Shown one piece after another: positions 45,912 to 53,779 of a DNA stretch of 64,000 nt (positions within the stretch are counted from its first letter, which is position 1; every line of letters begins with the position of its first letter). The notes under the pieces are model-generated. The model saw only the letters and a program-made list of their open reading frames with translations. It ran no database searches and was not told the DNA's origin. The translations under genes were made by a program, and so were the position numbers. This DNA comes from Stigmatella aurantiaca DW4/3-1 (GTDB lineage Bacteria > Myxococcota > Myxococcia > Myxococcales > Myxococcaceae): NCBI RefSeq assembly GCF_000165485.1, contig NC_014623.1:5102893-5166892 (forward strand). The letters run 5' to 3'.

Positions 45912-47435
45912 GTGAAGAAGCTCGTCACGCCGTTCCGCGTCGGACTGCTGGTCATCGCTGCCGGAGCGTTCTTCCTGGCGTTCTTCCTGTTCTCGCAGAA
46001 GGGCAACCTGAGCGACGACGAGTCGGTCGGCATCTGGGCCTACTTCCGGGACGCCTCGGGTCTGAGCCCCAAGAGCCGGGTGCAGATCGCCGGCATCCCC
46101 GTGGGCGTCATCAGCAACATCACCCTGGAGGGCACGCGCGCCAAGGTGTTCCTGCGCATCCAAAAAGGGGTGGACATGCGCCAGGATGCCGTCATCACCA
46201 AGCGCTCCGAGTCCCTGCTGGGGGACTTCCTGTTGGATCTCAACCCCGGCACCGAGCAGGCCCCGCCCCTGGAGCCAGGGGGGCAGATCCGCCGCGTCAT
46301 CGACTCGCAGGGCATGGAGGCCGTGTTCGAGTCGCTGGGGCAGATCACCGCGGACATCCAGCAGGTGACGGGGGCCCTCCGGGAGGTGCTCGGTGGCGAG
46401 CGCGGCACCGGTTCGCTCCAGCGCATCGTGGAGAACACCGTCAAGCTGTCGGATGCCGTGAACGAGATGGTGCGGATCAACGGCGAGCGGCTCAACTCCA
46501 TCCTCATCAACTTCGAGGGCGTTTCCGCGGACGTGCGGGGGCTGACGCGCGAGAACCAGGCGGAGGTCACCCGCATCGTCAGCAACATCGAGTACATCAC
46601 CAAGGACGTGCGCGAAGTGCTCGGCAGCGTGAAGAAGATCGTCGGCAGCAACGAGGAGGGGCTCCAGGAGGGTGTGGGCAACCTGAAGGACTCGCTGGCC
46701 AAGCTCGACCGCACCCTGGGCAACCTCGAGAGCATCACCACCACCGTGCGCGAGGGCGAAGGCGTGGTGGGCACGCTGCTCCAGGACCGGCAGCTGGGAC
46801 AGAAGCTCACCGAGACGGTGGAGGACGTGGCCGACTATGCCAGCCGGCTCACCGGGCTTCAGACCGAGGTGGGCGTGCAGAGCGCCTGGCTGATGACGCA
46901 GGGCCGCTCGAAGAACACCGTCTCGCTGCGGCTCATCCCCAAGCCGGACAAGTACTACCTGCTGGAGATCATCGACGACCCGCGCGGCATGGTGGAGGTC
47001 CGGACGGTGCAGAACAACCCTCCGGACTCGGGCCAGCCGGTGACCCAGACGCAGAAAATCACCAAGGAGACCTTCAAGATCTCCGCCCAGCTCGCCAAGC
47101 GCTATTACTTCACCACGCTGCGCTTCGGCCTCATCGAGTCCACCGGCGGCGTGGGCGCCGACCTGCACTTCCTCAAGGACGCGCTGGAGCTGAAGCTGGA
47201 TGCCTTCAACCTCTCCGCCGAGGAGCTGCGCTACCCCCGGCTGCGCGCCACCCTGCGGGCCCAGGCGTTCGATCACCTGTTCGTGACCGTGGGCATGGAC
47301 GACATCCTCAACGCCCAGCAGCGCGACACGGCCACCAACCGCCTCATCGCCGGCCGGGATGTCTTCTTCGGCGGAGGCCTCTTTTTCACCGACGACGACC
47401 TCAAGGCGCTCATCCCGTCCTTGCCCGTTCCGTAG
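45912..47435 (+). CDS. MCE/MlaD-domain protein
   Basis: A 507-residue membrane-anchored MCE protein that would shuttle lipid for the MlaE/MlaF transporter. A single N-terminal transmembrane helix (about 8-28) is followed by the MCE/MlaD domain (about 38-120; GLSPKSRVQIAGIPVGVI). A long amphipathic helical region then contains repeats such as LGNLESITTTVREGEGVVG (about 140-320). The last 180 residues are beta rich and not recognised. The GTG at 45912 has GGAG nine bases upstream and gives a KKLVTPFRVG start; a TTG at 45897 is the alternative. It is third in the operon. Confidence 0.88.
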   Translation: MKKLVTPFRVGLLVIAAGAFFLAFFLFSQKGNLSDDESVGIWAYFRDASGLSPKSRVQIAGIPVGVISNITLEGTRAKVFLRIQKGVDMRQDAVITKRSESLLGDFLLDLNPGTEQAPPLEPGGQIRRVIDSQGMEAVFESLGQITADIQQVTGALREVLGGERGTGSLQRIVENTVKLSDAVNEMVRINGERLNSILINFEGVSADVRGLTRENQAEVTRIVSNIEYITKDVREVLGSVKKIVGSNEEGLQEGVGNLKDSLAKLDRTLGNLESITTTVREGEGVVGTLLQDRQLGQKLTETVEDVADYASRLTGLQTEVGVQSAWLMTQGRSKNTVSLRLIPKPDKYYLLEIIDDPRGMVEVRTVQNNPPDSGQPVTQTQKITKETFKISAQLAKRYYFTTLRFGLIESTGGVGADLHFLKDALELKLDAFNLSAEELRYPRLRATLRAQAFDHLFVTVGMDDILNAQQRDTATNRLIAGRDVFFGGGLFFTDDDLKALIPSLPVP

Positions 47436-47470
47436 GCGAGCCGCTTGACCGCGGGGCCCCGAACGTCGTA

Positions 47471-47488
47471 CCCCGTCGTGGCACGGGG
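47471..47488. repeat. Inverted repeat, 6-base arms with 6-base loop
   Basis: CCCCGT-CGTGGC-ACGGGG lies between the MCE gene and the PfkB gene. It could be a weak terminator of the lipid-transport operon or an operator; no T-run follows, so classical rho-independent termination is unlikely. Confidence 0.35.
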
Positions 47489-47544
47489 CTTGCCCTGAGC
47501 GCCGTGCCGAGAGTTTTCAAACCCAGGCACTCCCAGGAAGCACC

Positions 47545-48468
47545 ATGTCTCTGCTCGTCGTCGGTTCGGTGGCGCTGGATTCGGTGGAAACCCCCTTCGG
47601 CATCAAGGAGGAGGTTCTCGGTGGTTCAGCCACGTTCTTCTCGACCGCCGCCTCCTTCTTCAATCCGGTGCAACTGGTGGCCGTGGTCGGTGAGGACTTT
47701 CCAGAAGCCCATGTGCAGTTTCTCCAGTCCCGTGGCGTGGACCTGAATGGGCTCGTCCGGGAGAAGGGGCGCACCTTCCGCTGGAAGGGCAAGTACGGCT
47801 GGCAGCTCAACGAGGCCCAGACGCTGGACACCCAGCTCAACGTCTTCCAGAGCTTCTCCCCGAAGCTGCCCGAGTCCTACCGCGCCACCCCGTACGTGTT
47901 CCTGGGCAACATCCACCCCCAGCTCCAGAGCCAGGTGCTGGACCAGGTGAGGTCGCCCCGGCTGGTGGCCGCCGACACCATGAACCTGTGGATCCAGAAC
48001 ACCCGCGCGGAGCTGCTCGAGACGCTCAAGCGGGTGAACCTGCTCTTCGTGAACGATGGCGAGGCGCGTCAGCTCACCGGCGAGCACAATGTGGTGAAGG
48101 CGGCCCGGGCCATTCTCGCCCTGGGCCCCTCCACCGTCGTCATCAAGCGCGGCGAGTACGGGGCGCTCCTCTTCGAGAAGGACCACGTCTTCGCCTGCCC
48201 CGCCTTCCCCCTGGAGGATGTGTTCGATCCGACCGGAGCGGGGGACACCTTCGCCGGCGGCTTCATGGGCACGCTGGCCACCGCGGGCCGGATCGACCGC
48301 GACGTGCTGTGCCGCGCCATGGTGATGGGCAGCGTCATGGCCTCCTTCACCGTGGAGCGCTTCAGTCTGGACCGTCTGCGCGAATTGACGCCGCCTGAAC
48401 TTTACGGCCGCTTCAATGAGTTCAAGCGCCTGACCCACTTCGACGAGTTCCCCCTGAACGCACGGTAG
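47545..48468 (+). CDS. PfkB-family carbohydrate or nucleoside kinase
   Basis: A 307-residue ribokinase-fold kinase. The C-terminal family signature DPTGAGDTFAGGF carries the anion hole and catalytic Asp. The N terminus LLVVGSVALDSVETPFG and the GGSATFFSTAASFF region fit the sugar-binding half. Its substrate (sugar, nucleoside or phosphosugar) is not evident; the usual N-terminal GG motif is present but the ligand residues are not diagnostic. AGGAAG precedes the ATG. It stands alone between the lipid-transport operon and the PilZ gene. Confidence 0.85.
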   Translation: MSLLVVGSVALDSVETPFGIKEEVLGGSATFFSTAASFFNPVQLVAVVGEDFPEAHVQFLQSRGVDLNGLVREKGRTFRWKGKYGWQLNEAQTLDTQLNVFQSFSPKLPESYRATPYVFLGNIHPQLQSQVLDQVRSPRLVAADTMNLWIQNTRAELLETLKRVNLLFVNDGEARQLTGEHNVVKAARAILALGPSTVVIKRGEYGALLFEKDHVFACPAFPLEDVFDPTGAGDTFAGGFMGTLATAGRIDRDVLCRAMVMGSVMASFTVERFSLDRLRELTPPELYGRFNEFKRLTHFDEFPLNAR

Positions 48469-48587
48469 TAGACTGGGAAAACCAGACTTTTCTGACTTGA
48501 CCGGGGAGGGAGGTGGGCCTTACTGTGCGTTCCTGCTGTTATTTTCCAGGCTCTTGGAAGAGACTGAACGCGCAAGGGGGGTCTACC

Positions 48588-48947
48588 GTGGAGGAGTGTG
48601 GGGAGATGGAGAACCGAAAGTACACCCGGGTCGCCTCGCGAATGCGGTGCTGGTGCAAGGCGGACGAGGTCACGCTCTACGCGCGGGTGGGCAACGTGAG
48701 CGAGGGCGGTCTGTTCATGCGCACCAGCACCCCCTTGCAGACGGGGGCGCGGGCGGCTGTCCGGCTGGGCAGTGGGGAAAAGGGCGAGGCGGAGTTCCAG
48801 GCCATGGCGAAGGTCGTCTGGGCACGCCAGAATGGCCAGTCCCGGCCGCCCGGCATGGGGTTGCAATTTGACGCGCTGGATGACACAGCGCGGGAGCAGC
48901 TCAGACGGATTATCTCCCACGACATGGCGGCCAGCGCCGGGGCCTGA
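48588..48947 (+). CDS. PilZ-domain cyclic-di-GMP-binding protein
   Basis: A 119-residue single-domain PilZ protein. The ligand motifs are intact: R10-x-x-x-R14 (RKYTR) and N36-V-S38-E-G-G41 (D/N-x-S-x-x-G), so binding of cyclic di-GMP is likely. A GTG at 48588 follows AGGGGGG with six bases of spacing. The internal ATG at 48606 has its G-rich sequence directly abutting, so GTG is preferred. In this group such proteins act on motility, exopolysaccharide or signalling. The metallophosphoesterase gene starts 34 bases downstream. Confidence 0.88.
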   Translation: MEECGEMENRKYTRVASRMRCWCKADEVTLYARVGNVSEGGLFMRTSTPLQTGARAAVRLGSGEKGEAEFQAMAKVVWARQNGQSRPPGMGLQFDALDDTAREQLRRIISHDMAASAGA

Positions 48948-48981
48948 GGGGCCCGGACGGTGTCCTCCCTCGAGGCCTTGC

Positions 48982-49713
48982 ATGCGGATCGCGGTCATCT
49001 CCGACATTCACTCCAACATCGAGGCGCTCACGGAGGTGTTGCGGACCGCGGACCACCACAAGGTGGATCGGGTCGTCTCGCTGGGGGACATCGTCGGCTA
49101 CGGCGCGTCACCCAACGAGTGTTGTGAGCTGGTGCGCTCGGTGACGGAGGTGACGCTCCTGGGCAACCACGATGCGGCCGTGGCGGGGCGGATGGACTAC
49201 TCGTACTACTACGACGCCGCCCGGCATGCCCTGGACTGGTCCGCCAACGTGCTCCGGGAGGACAACCACTCGTGGCTGCGGAGCCTGCCGTACACCTACC
49301 GGATTGGCGAGGTGGGCTTCAGCCATGGCTCTCCCGTGGAGCCCAAGGCGTACGAGTACATCTTCGCGCTGGAGCAGGCGCGGGAGTTGACGCCGTTCGT
49401 GTCGGAGCTGCCCGAAGTCACCTTCATCGGCCACAGCCACCTGTGCAAGGCGTTCGCCATTGGCAACGGCGAGGTGAATGACGTGGTGGCCCAGAAATTC
49501 GGCATCCGGCGGGGCTACAAGTACATCATCTCGGTGGGCAGCGTGGGCCAGCCGCGGGACTACGACAACCGGGCCTGCTTCGTCATCTGCGACACGGACG
49601 CGCGCACGGTGGAGTACCTGCGCGTGGAGTACGACATCGAGACGGCCGCGCAGAAGATCTTCGATGCGGATCTCGCGCTGAACTTCGGCAAGCGGCTCTT
49701 CCTGGGCGTCTAA
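48982..49713 (+). CDS. Calcineurin-like metallophosphoesterase
   Basis: A 243-residue metallophosphoesterase of the YfcE/diadenosine-tetraphosphatase-like group. Metal-binding motifs in order are D8-I-H10 (SDIHSN), SLGDIVGYG, LLGNHD, FSHGSP and FIGHSHL. Two-metal hydrolysis of a phosphodiester or phosphomonoester is expected, but the substrate is unknown. Its position just after the PilZ gene is compatible with nucleotide signalling, but nothing in the sequence proves that. Confidence 0.88.
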   Translation: MRIAVISDIHSNIEALTEVLRTADHHKVDRVVSLGDIVGYGASPNECCELVRSVTEVTLLGNHDAAVAGRMDYSYYYDAARHALDWSANVLREDNHSWLRSLPYTYRIGEVGFSHGSPVEPKAYEYIFALEQARELTPFVSELPEVTFIGHSHLCKAFAIGNGEVNDVVAQKFGIRRGYKYIISVGSVGQPRDYDNRACFVICDTDARTVEYLRVEYDIETAAQKIFDADLALNFGKRLFLGV

Positions 49714-49734
49714 ACTGGCATATAACCGCCCCCC

Positions 49735-50451
49735 GTGCGGACCCCCAGCCTGACGTCCCTGAACCGGCCCCTGAAGGGCCTCGCCTCCACCCTGTTGCTC
49801 GTGCTGGCGCCCGTGGCGTGCCGCCGCGAGGCCGCGGCCCCCTCGGCCGAGTACGAGCAAGCCCACCAGCGCTTCAGCAAGCTCTACGGGCAGCAGCTCG
49901 ACCAGGCCTTCCTCGATCCCCAGATGGCGGACATCGAAGCCCAGCTCGAGCGGGTCCCCCCGGACAGCCTGGACGCGCAGTCGGCGCGCGAGCTGCTCCA
50001 GCGCATCCGCCAGGGGCGCGAGCGGATGGAGACCTCCCAGCAGGAGACCCAGGACGCCGTCGCCTCGGCGCGCGAGTTCCAGGACATTCCCTCGTCCCCC
50101 CGGACCGAGGAGCCTCCGCCCCCGCCCCCCGCCGTCCCGGAGCCCGTGGATGCGGGCCCGCCGGACGCGGGCGCCACGACGGGCCCCGTGGAGGGCTCGT
50201 CGGCGTCGGAGCTGGCCTCCGGCTACCAGGGCTGCTTCCGGCGGGGCGATCAGATCAACGTCACCGGCCGGGGGATGCGCGAGTCATGGGAGCTGGCGGA
50301 TCGCTTCTCGTGCAGGCAGGCATACCCCCGGTTCGCCAACCAGGTGGTGCTCATCGAAGATGGCCGGGTGCTCTCGGTGTTAGCCAAGAGCCTGACGCGC
50401 CTGGTTCCCGTGGCGTCCGATGGCGGGTCCGGGCCTGACGCGGGCCCGTGA
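49735..50451 (+). CDS. Predicted lipoprotein, function unknown
   Basis: A 238-residue protein with a signal peptide ending P-V-A-C29, a probable lipobox with an unusual residue at -3. The mature N-terminal part is helical (about 35-115), with a short proline/aspartate linker (about 125-150). A C-terminal domain follows (about 160-238; YQGCFRRGDQINVTGRGM, SCRQAYPRFANQVVLIEDG), beta rich and with two cysteines. I know no family for it. The start is a GTG at 49735 with no ribosome binding site before it and TATAAC 9-14 bases upstream; the transcript may be leaderless. Confidence 0.55.
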   Translation: MRTPSLTSLNRPLKGLASTLLLVLAPVACRREAAAPSAEYEQAHQRFSKLYGQQLDQAFLDPQMADIEAQLERVPPDSLDAQSARELLQRIRQGRERMETSQQETQDAVASAREFQDIPSSPRTEEPPPPPPAVPEPVDAGPPDAGATTGPVEGSSASELASGYQGCFRRGDQINVTGRGMRESWELADRFSCRQAYPRFANQVVLIEDGRVLSVLAKSLTRLVPVASDGGSGPDAGP

Positions 50452-50505
50452 TGCCTTGGCCGTCCGCCGGGACGGCCCCCCGAACCTTCGAGACCCTTCT
50501 TTCCC

Positions 50506-51348
50506 ATGAACGAACAGAACTTCATGAAGTTGATGCAGCTTTTGCCCAAGTCCGCCCTCTCCTCGGCGGTGGGGTTGGCCACGCGGCTGCCCGCGCCGGC
50601 CCCGGTGCACCGGGCGGCGATGAAGGCCTTTGCCCGGGCGTACAACGTGGACATGGCCGAGGCGGAGCACTCCTTCGAGCGGTATTCCACCTTCGCGGAG
50701 TTCTTCACCCGGGGGCTCAAGCCGGGCCTGCGTCCGGTGGACGGCGGGCCGAAGGTGGTGGTGTCCCCGGTGGACGGGCGGGTGTCCCAGGTGGGCTACT
50801 CCGAGCACGGGCGGTGCCTGCAGGCCAAGGGGATCGAATACACGGTGGATGAGCTGCTCGGGGACAAGGCCGCCGCCGCCCCGTTCCATGGCGGGGCCTG
50901 GACGACGCTGTACCTGTCCCCCCGGGACTACCACCGCATCCACGCGCCCCTGGCCGGCACCATCACCGGCTATGCGTACATTCCGGGCGAGTTCTGGCCG
51001 GTCAACCCCGCCTCCGTGAAGAACAAGCAGTCCCTGTTCTGCGTGAACGAGCGGCTCGTCACCTACCTGGACACGGTGGCCGGCAAGTGCGCCGTGGTGA
51101 AGGTGGGCGCCACGTGCGTGTCGCGCATCAAGGCGGCCTATGACGAGGTGCTCACCCACACCGGTCAGCCTGGCAAGGTGCACCGTTATGGCACCGCCAT
51201 CCCGGTGGAGAAGGCCGGGGAGCTGGGCCGCTTCGAGATGGGCTCCACCGTCATCCTGCTGTTCGAGCCCAAGCGGGTGACGTGGGACGAGAGCCTTCAG
51301 CCCGAGACGGTGGTCCGTCTGGGCAAGCGCATTGGGGAGATCGCGTGA
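50506..51348 (+). CDS. psd: Phosphatidylserine decarboxylase
   Basis: A 280-residue precursor of the pyruvoyl-dependent enzyme that makes phosphatidylethanolamine from phosphatidylserine at the inner membrane. The self-cleavage site is visible as F-E-M-G246-S247-T, where L-G-S-T is usual. The Asp and His of the autocleavage triad are in VVSPVDGRVS and SPRDYHRIHAPL. The N terminus ERYSTFAEFFTRGLKPG is the common PSD motif. The length is normal for the bacterial type. The stop overlaps the GTG of hisS, so the two genes are coupled. Confidence 0.93.
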   Translation: MNEQNFMKLMQLLPKSALSSAVGLATRLPAPAPVHRAAMKAFARAYNVDMAEAEHSFERYSTFAEFFTRGLKPGLRPVDGGPKVVVSPVDGRVSQVGYSEHGRCLQAKGIEYTVDELLGDKAAAAPFHGGAWTTLYLSPRDYHRIHAPLAGTITGYAYIPGEFWPVNPASVKNKQSLFCVNERLVTYLDTVAGKCAVVKVGATCVSRIKAAYDEVLTHTGQPGKVHRYGTAIPVEKAGELGRFEMGSTVILLFEPKRVTWDESLQPETVVRLGKRIGEIA

Positions 51349-52652
51349 GTCAGAAGCTCAGCGGTGTGAAGGGGATGAATGATCTCCTGCCCGGAGAGCT
51401 GGGCGGGGAGATGGCCCCCATCGAGACGTGGCAGTACGTGGAGCGCACGGCGCGCGAGCTGTTCTCCCGCTTCGGGTACGGGGAAATCCGCACGCCCATG
51501 GTGGAGGACACGGCGCTCTTCGTGCGCAGCGTGGGCGAGGAGACGGACATCGTCGGCAAGGAGATGTACACCTTCGAGGACAAGGCCCAGCGCAGCCTGT
51601 CCCTGCGGCCCGAGGGCACGGCCCCCGCGGCCCGCGCCTACATCGAGCACTCGGTGGCCAACCTGGAGCCGGTGACGCGCTGGTACTACATGGGCCCCAT
51701 GTTCCGCTACGAGCGGATGAAGACGGGTCGCTACCGCCAGTTCTTTCAGATCGGCGCCGAGGCCTACGGCTCGCGCGAGGCGGCGCAGGACGTCGAGCTG
51801 ATGGACATGGTGGTGCAGCTCCTGGAAGCCCTGGGGCTGAAGGAGATCTCCCTCAACCTCAACTCCCTGGGGGATGAGGCGTGCCGGCCCGCCTTCCAGA
51901 AGAAGCTGGTGGAGCACCTGACGGCGCACCGGGACGCGCTGTGCGCGGACTGCCAGCGGCGGCTGGAGCACAACCCCATGCGGGTGCTCGACTGCAAGAA
52001 CGAGAAGTGCCAGGCCGTCGCGAGGGGCTCGCCCGACATCCTCCAGTTCCTGTGCGAGCCCTGCCAGGCGCACTTCGCGGACGTGCGGCGCAAGCTCGAT
52101 GCGCTGAAGGTGCGCTACGTCATCAACCCGCGCATGGTGCGGGGCTTGGACTACTACACGCGCACGGCCTTCGAGTTCATCGCCTCGCACCCAGCGCTGG
52201 GAACGGCCAGCACGGTGGGCGGGGGAGGGCGGTACGACAAGCTGGTGAAGAGCCTGGGCGGGCCGGACGTGCCCGCGGTGGGATTCGGGCTGGGGCTGGA
52301 TCGGCTCACGCTGCTGTTGCGCGAGGGCGGGCAGCGCTACAGCGCCCCTCCGGATGTCTTCATCGCGGTGGCGGACGAGGGCTCCCAGGACGAGGCCTTC
52401 ACCCTGGCCAGCCGCCTGCGCCGCGAGGGGCTGAAGGTGGAGTTCGACACCCGGGGGGGAAGCCTCAAGAGCCAGATGAAGCGCGCGGACAAGACCCGCG
52501 CCCGCTTCGCCCTGGTGCTGGGCGAGGCCGAACGCCAGGCGGGCCGGGCTCAGCTCAAGCCCATGGCGGGCGGAGAGCCCCTCTCCGTGGCCTTGGGAGA
52601 GATTGCCCAGGCCGTGCGAGCCGCCCCGCAGGCCCCAGCGCCTCAGGGCTGA
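51345..52652 (+). CDS. hisS: Histidyl-tRNA synthetase
   Basis: Class II aminoacyl-tRNA synthetase charging tRNA-His, 435 residues. Features include the HisRS N terminus KLSGVKGMNDLLP and motif 2 in MFRYERMKTGRYRQFFQIG. The histidine-specific motif follows (RGLDYYTRTAFEF), then motif 3 GFGLGLDRLTLLL, then a C-terminal anticodon-binding domain (FDTRGGSLKSQMKRADKTRA). The start GTG at 51345 overlaps the psd stop codon. A perfect hairpin lies just after the gene and may end the transcript. Confidence 0.95.
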   Translation: MSQKLSGVKGMNDLLPGELGGEMAPIETWQYVERTARELFSRFGYGEIRTPMVEDTALFVRSVGEETDIVGKEMYTFEDKAQRSLSLRPEGTAPAARAYIEHSVANLEPVTRWYYMGPMFRYERMKTGRYRQFFQIGAEAYGSREAAQDVELMDMVVQLLEALGLKEISLNLNSLGDEACRPAFQKKLVEHLTAHRDALCADCQRRLEHNPMRVLDCKNEKCQAVARGSPDILQFLCEPCQAHFADVRRKLDALKVRYVINPRMVRGLDYYTRTAFEFIASHPALGTASTVGGGGRYDKLVKSLGGPDVPAVGFGLGLDRLTLLLREGGQRYSAPPDVFIAVADEGSQDEAFTLASRLRREGLKVEFDTRGGSLKSQMKRADKTRARFALVLGEAERQAGRAQLKPMAGGEPLSVALGEIAQAVRAAPQAPAPQG

Positions 52653-52669
52653 CGGCTCTCCGGGGAGGG

Positions 52670-52694
52670 TGGAGGCGGTTTCTTTTCGCCTCCA
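52670..52694. terminator. Hairpin after hisS, 8-base perfect stem
   Basis: TGGAGGCG and CGCCTCCA form a perfect 8-base-pair stem around a pyrimidine-rich 9-base loop (GTTTCTTTT), 18 bases after the hisS stop. There is no T-run on the 3' side, so it is either an atypical terminator or an RNA-processing or attenuation signal before the RsbQ-like gene. Confidence 0.45.
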
Positions 52695-52741
52695 ACATCG
52701 GATAAGATGGCCATTCTGTTGCTCCGGGGGGGGAAATCAGA

Positions 52742-53608
52742 ATGGCTCAGTCGGTCTATGCGCGCAACAACGTGAGGGTTTTGGGTTCTCTGGGACCGCC
52801 GCTCATTTTTGCCCATGGTTTTGGTTCTGAACAGCGCGCCTGGAGGCACCAGGTGGCGGCCTTCCGGGACAAATACCAAATCATTCTGTTCGATCACGTT
52901 GGCTGCGGCCGGTCGGACTTCAATGCCTACAGTCCCGAGCGCTACAGCAGCGTCCGCCGCTACGCGGAGGACCTGCTGGAGATTTGCGAGGAGCTGGATT
53001 TGAATGACGCCATCCTGGTGGGGCACTCCGTCAGTGGGATGGCGGGCCTGCTGGCCGCCATCGCGGAGCCGAAGCGTTTCCGCCAGCTCGTCTTCGTCAA
53101 GGCCACGCCCCGGTTACTGAATGACGGGGACTACGTGGGCGGCTTCGAGCAGCCGCAGCTCGATGCGCTCTTCGCCGCGATGTCCGCGAACTTCTACAGC
53201 TGGGCCATGGGATTCGCGCCGCTGGCGATGAACACTCCCGACATGCCCGAGCTGGCCCATGAGTTCGCTCAGACCTTGTCCTCCATGCGCCCGGACATCG
53301 CCCTGTCCAGCGCGCGAGTCGTCTTCCAGTCCGACTGCCGCACAGCGCTTCCGCTGCTGAAGACGCCCACCCTCATCCTCCAATCCGGCCAGGACATTGC
53401 CGTGGCCGATGAGGTGGGCCTCTACATGGCCCAGCACATCCCAAACGCGCAGCTGACGCGCATCGATGCCCGGGGCCACCTGCCACACCTGAGTTCCCCC
53501 ACGCTCGTCAACCAGGCCATCAAGGACTTTCTCGAACACCCAGAGCCTCGCCAGGGGACGCAAACCCAGGCGGCCGCTGGAGGACGCTGGGAGCAGCGGA
53601 CTGGCTGA
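52742..53608 (+). CDS. RsbQ-like alpha/beta hydrolase
   Basis: A 288-residue hydrolase close to Bacillus RsbQ and to the plant KAI2/D14 receptors. The catalytic triad reads S96 (VGHSVSGM), D218 (LQSGQDIA) and H246 (DARGHLPHLS), with the Ser at the same number as in RsbQ. GGFEQPQL, in the lid region, is also RsbQ-like. RsbQ normally helps a PAS-phosphatase, RsbP, sense energy stress, but no RsbP is adjacent. Instead a hybrid histidine kinase starts 171 bases downstream. The start has a strong G-rich ribosome binding site. Small-molecule sensing or hydrolysis is likely; the ligand is unknown. Confidence 0.85.
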   Translation: MAQSVYARNNVRVLGSLGPPLIFAHGFGSEQRAWRHQVAAFRDKYQIILFDHVGCGRSDFNAYSPERYSSVRRYAEDLLEICEELDLNDAILVGHSVSGMAGLLAAIAEPKRFRQLVFVKATPRLLNDGDYVGGFEQPQLDALFAAMSANFYSWAMGFAPLAMNTPDMPELAHEFAQTLSSMRPDIALSSARVVFQSDCRTALPLLKTPTLILQSGQDIAVADEVGLYMAQHIPNAQLTRIDARGHLPHLSSPTLVNQAIKDFLEHPEPRQGTQTQAAAGGRWEQRTG

Positions 53609-53654
53609 CATTGGGCGGTTCATCCGCTCGACAGCCGGGCGCGGAATTGGTTTT

Positions 53655-53690
53655 CTCGGGTCGCTCGTTTTTAAGGATCCTGAACCCGAG
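53655..53690. repeat. Inverted repeat in the leader of the hybrid kinase gene
   Basis: CTCGGGT and ACCCGAG form a 7-base stem with a 22-base loop, between the RsbQ-like gene and the hybrid kinase. It may be a terminator of the former or an operator of the latter; no function is shown. Confidence 0.3.
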
Positions 53691-53779
53691 GCATCCCTCA
53701 AGTACTGGGTGCCGTGGATTGGATCCTGGCGGGGGGGACATCTCATGTGGCAAGAGCCAGGTTCTGGAGGGCGTGCGCC

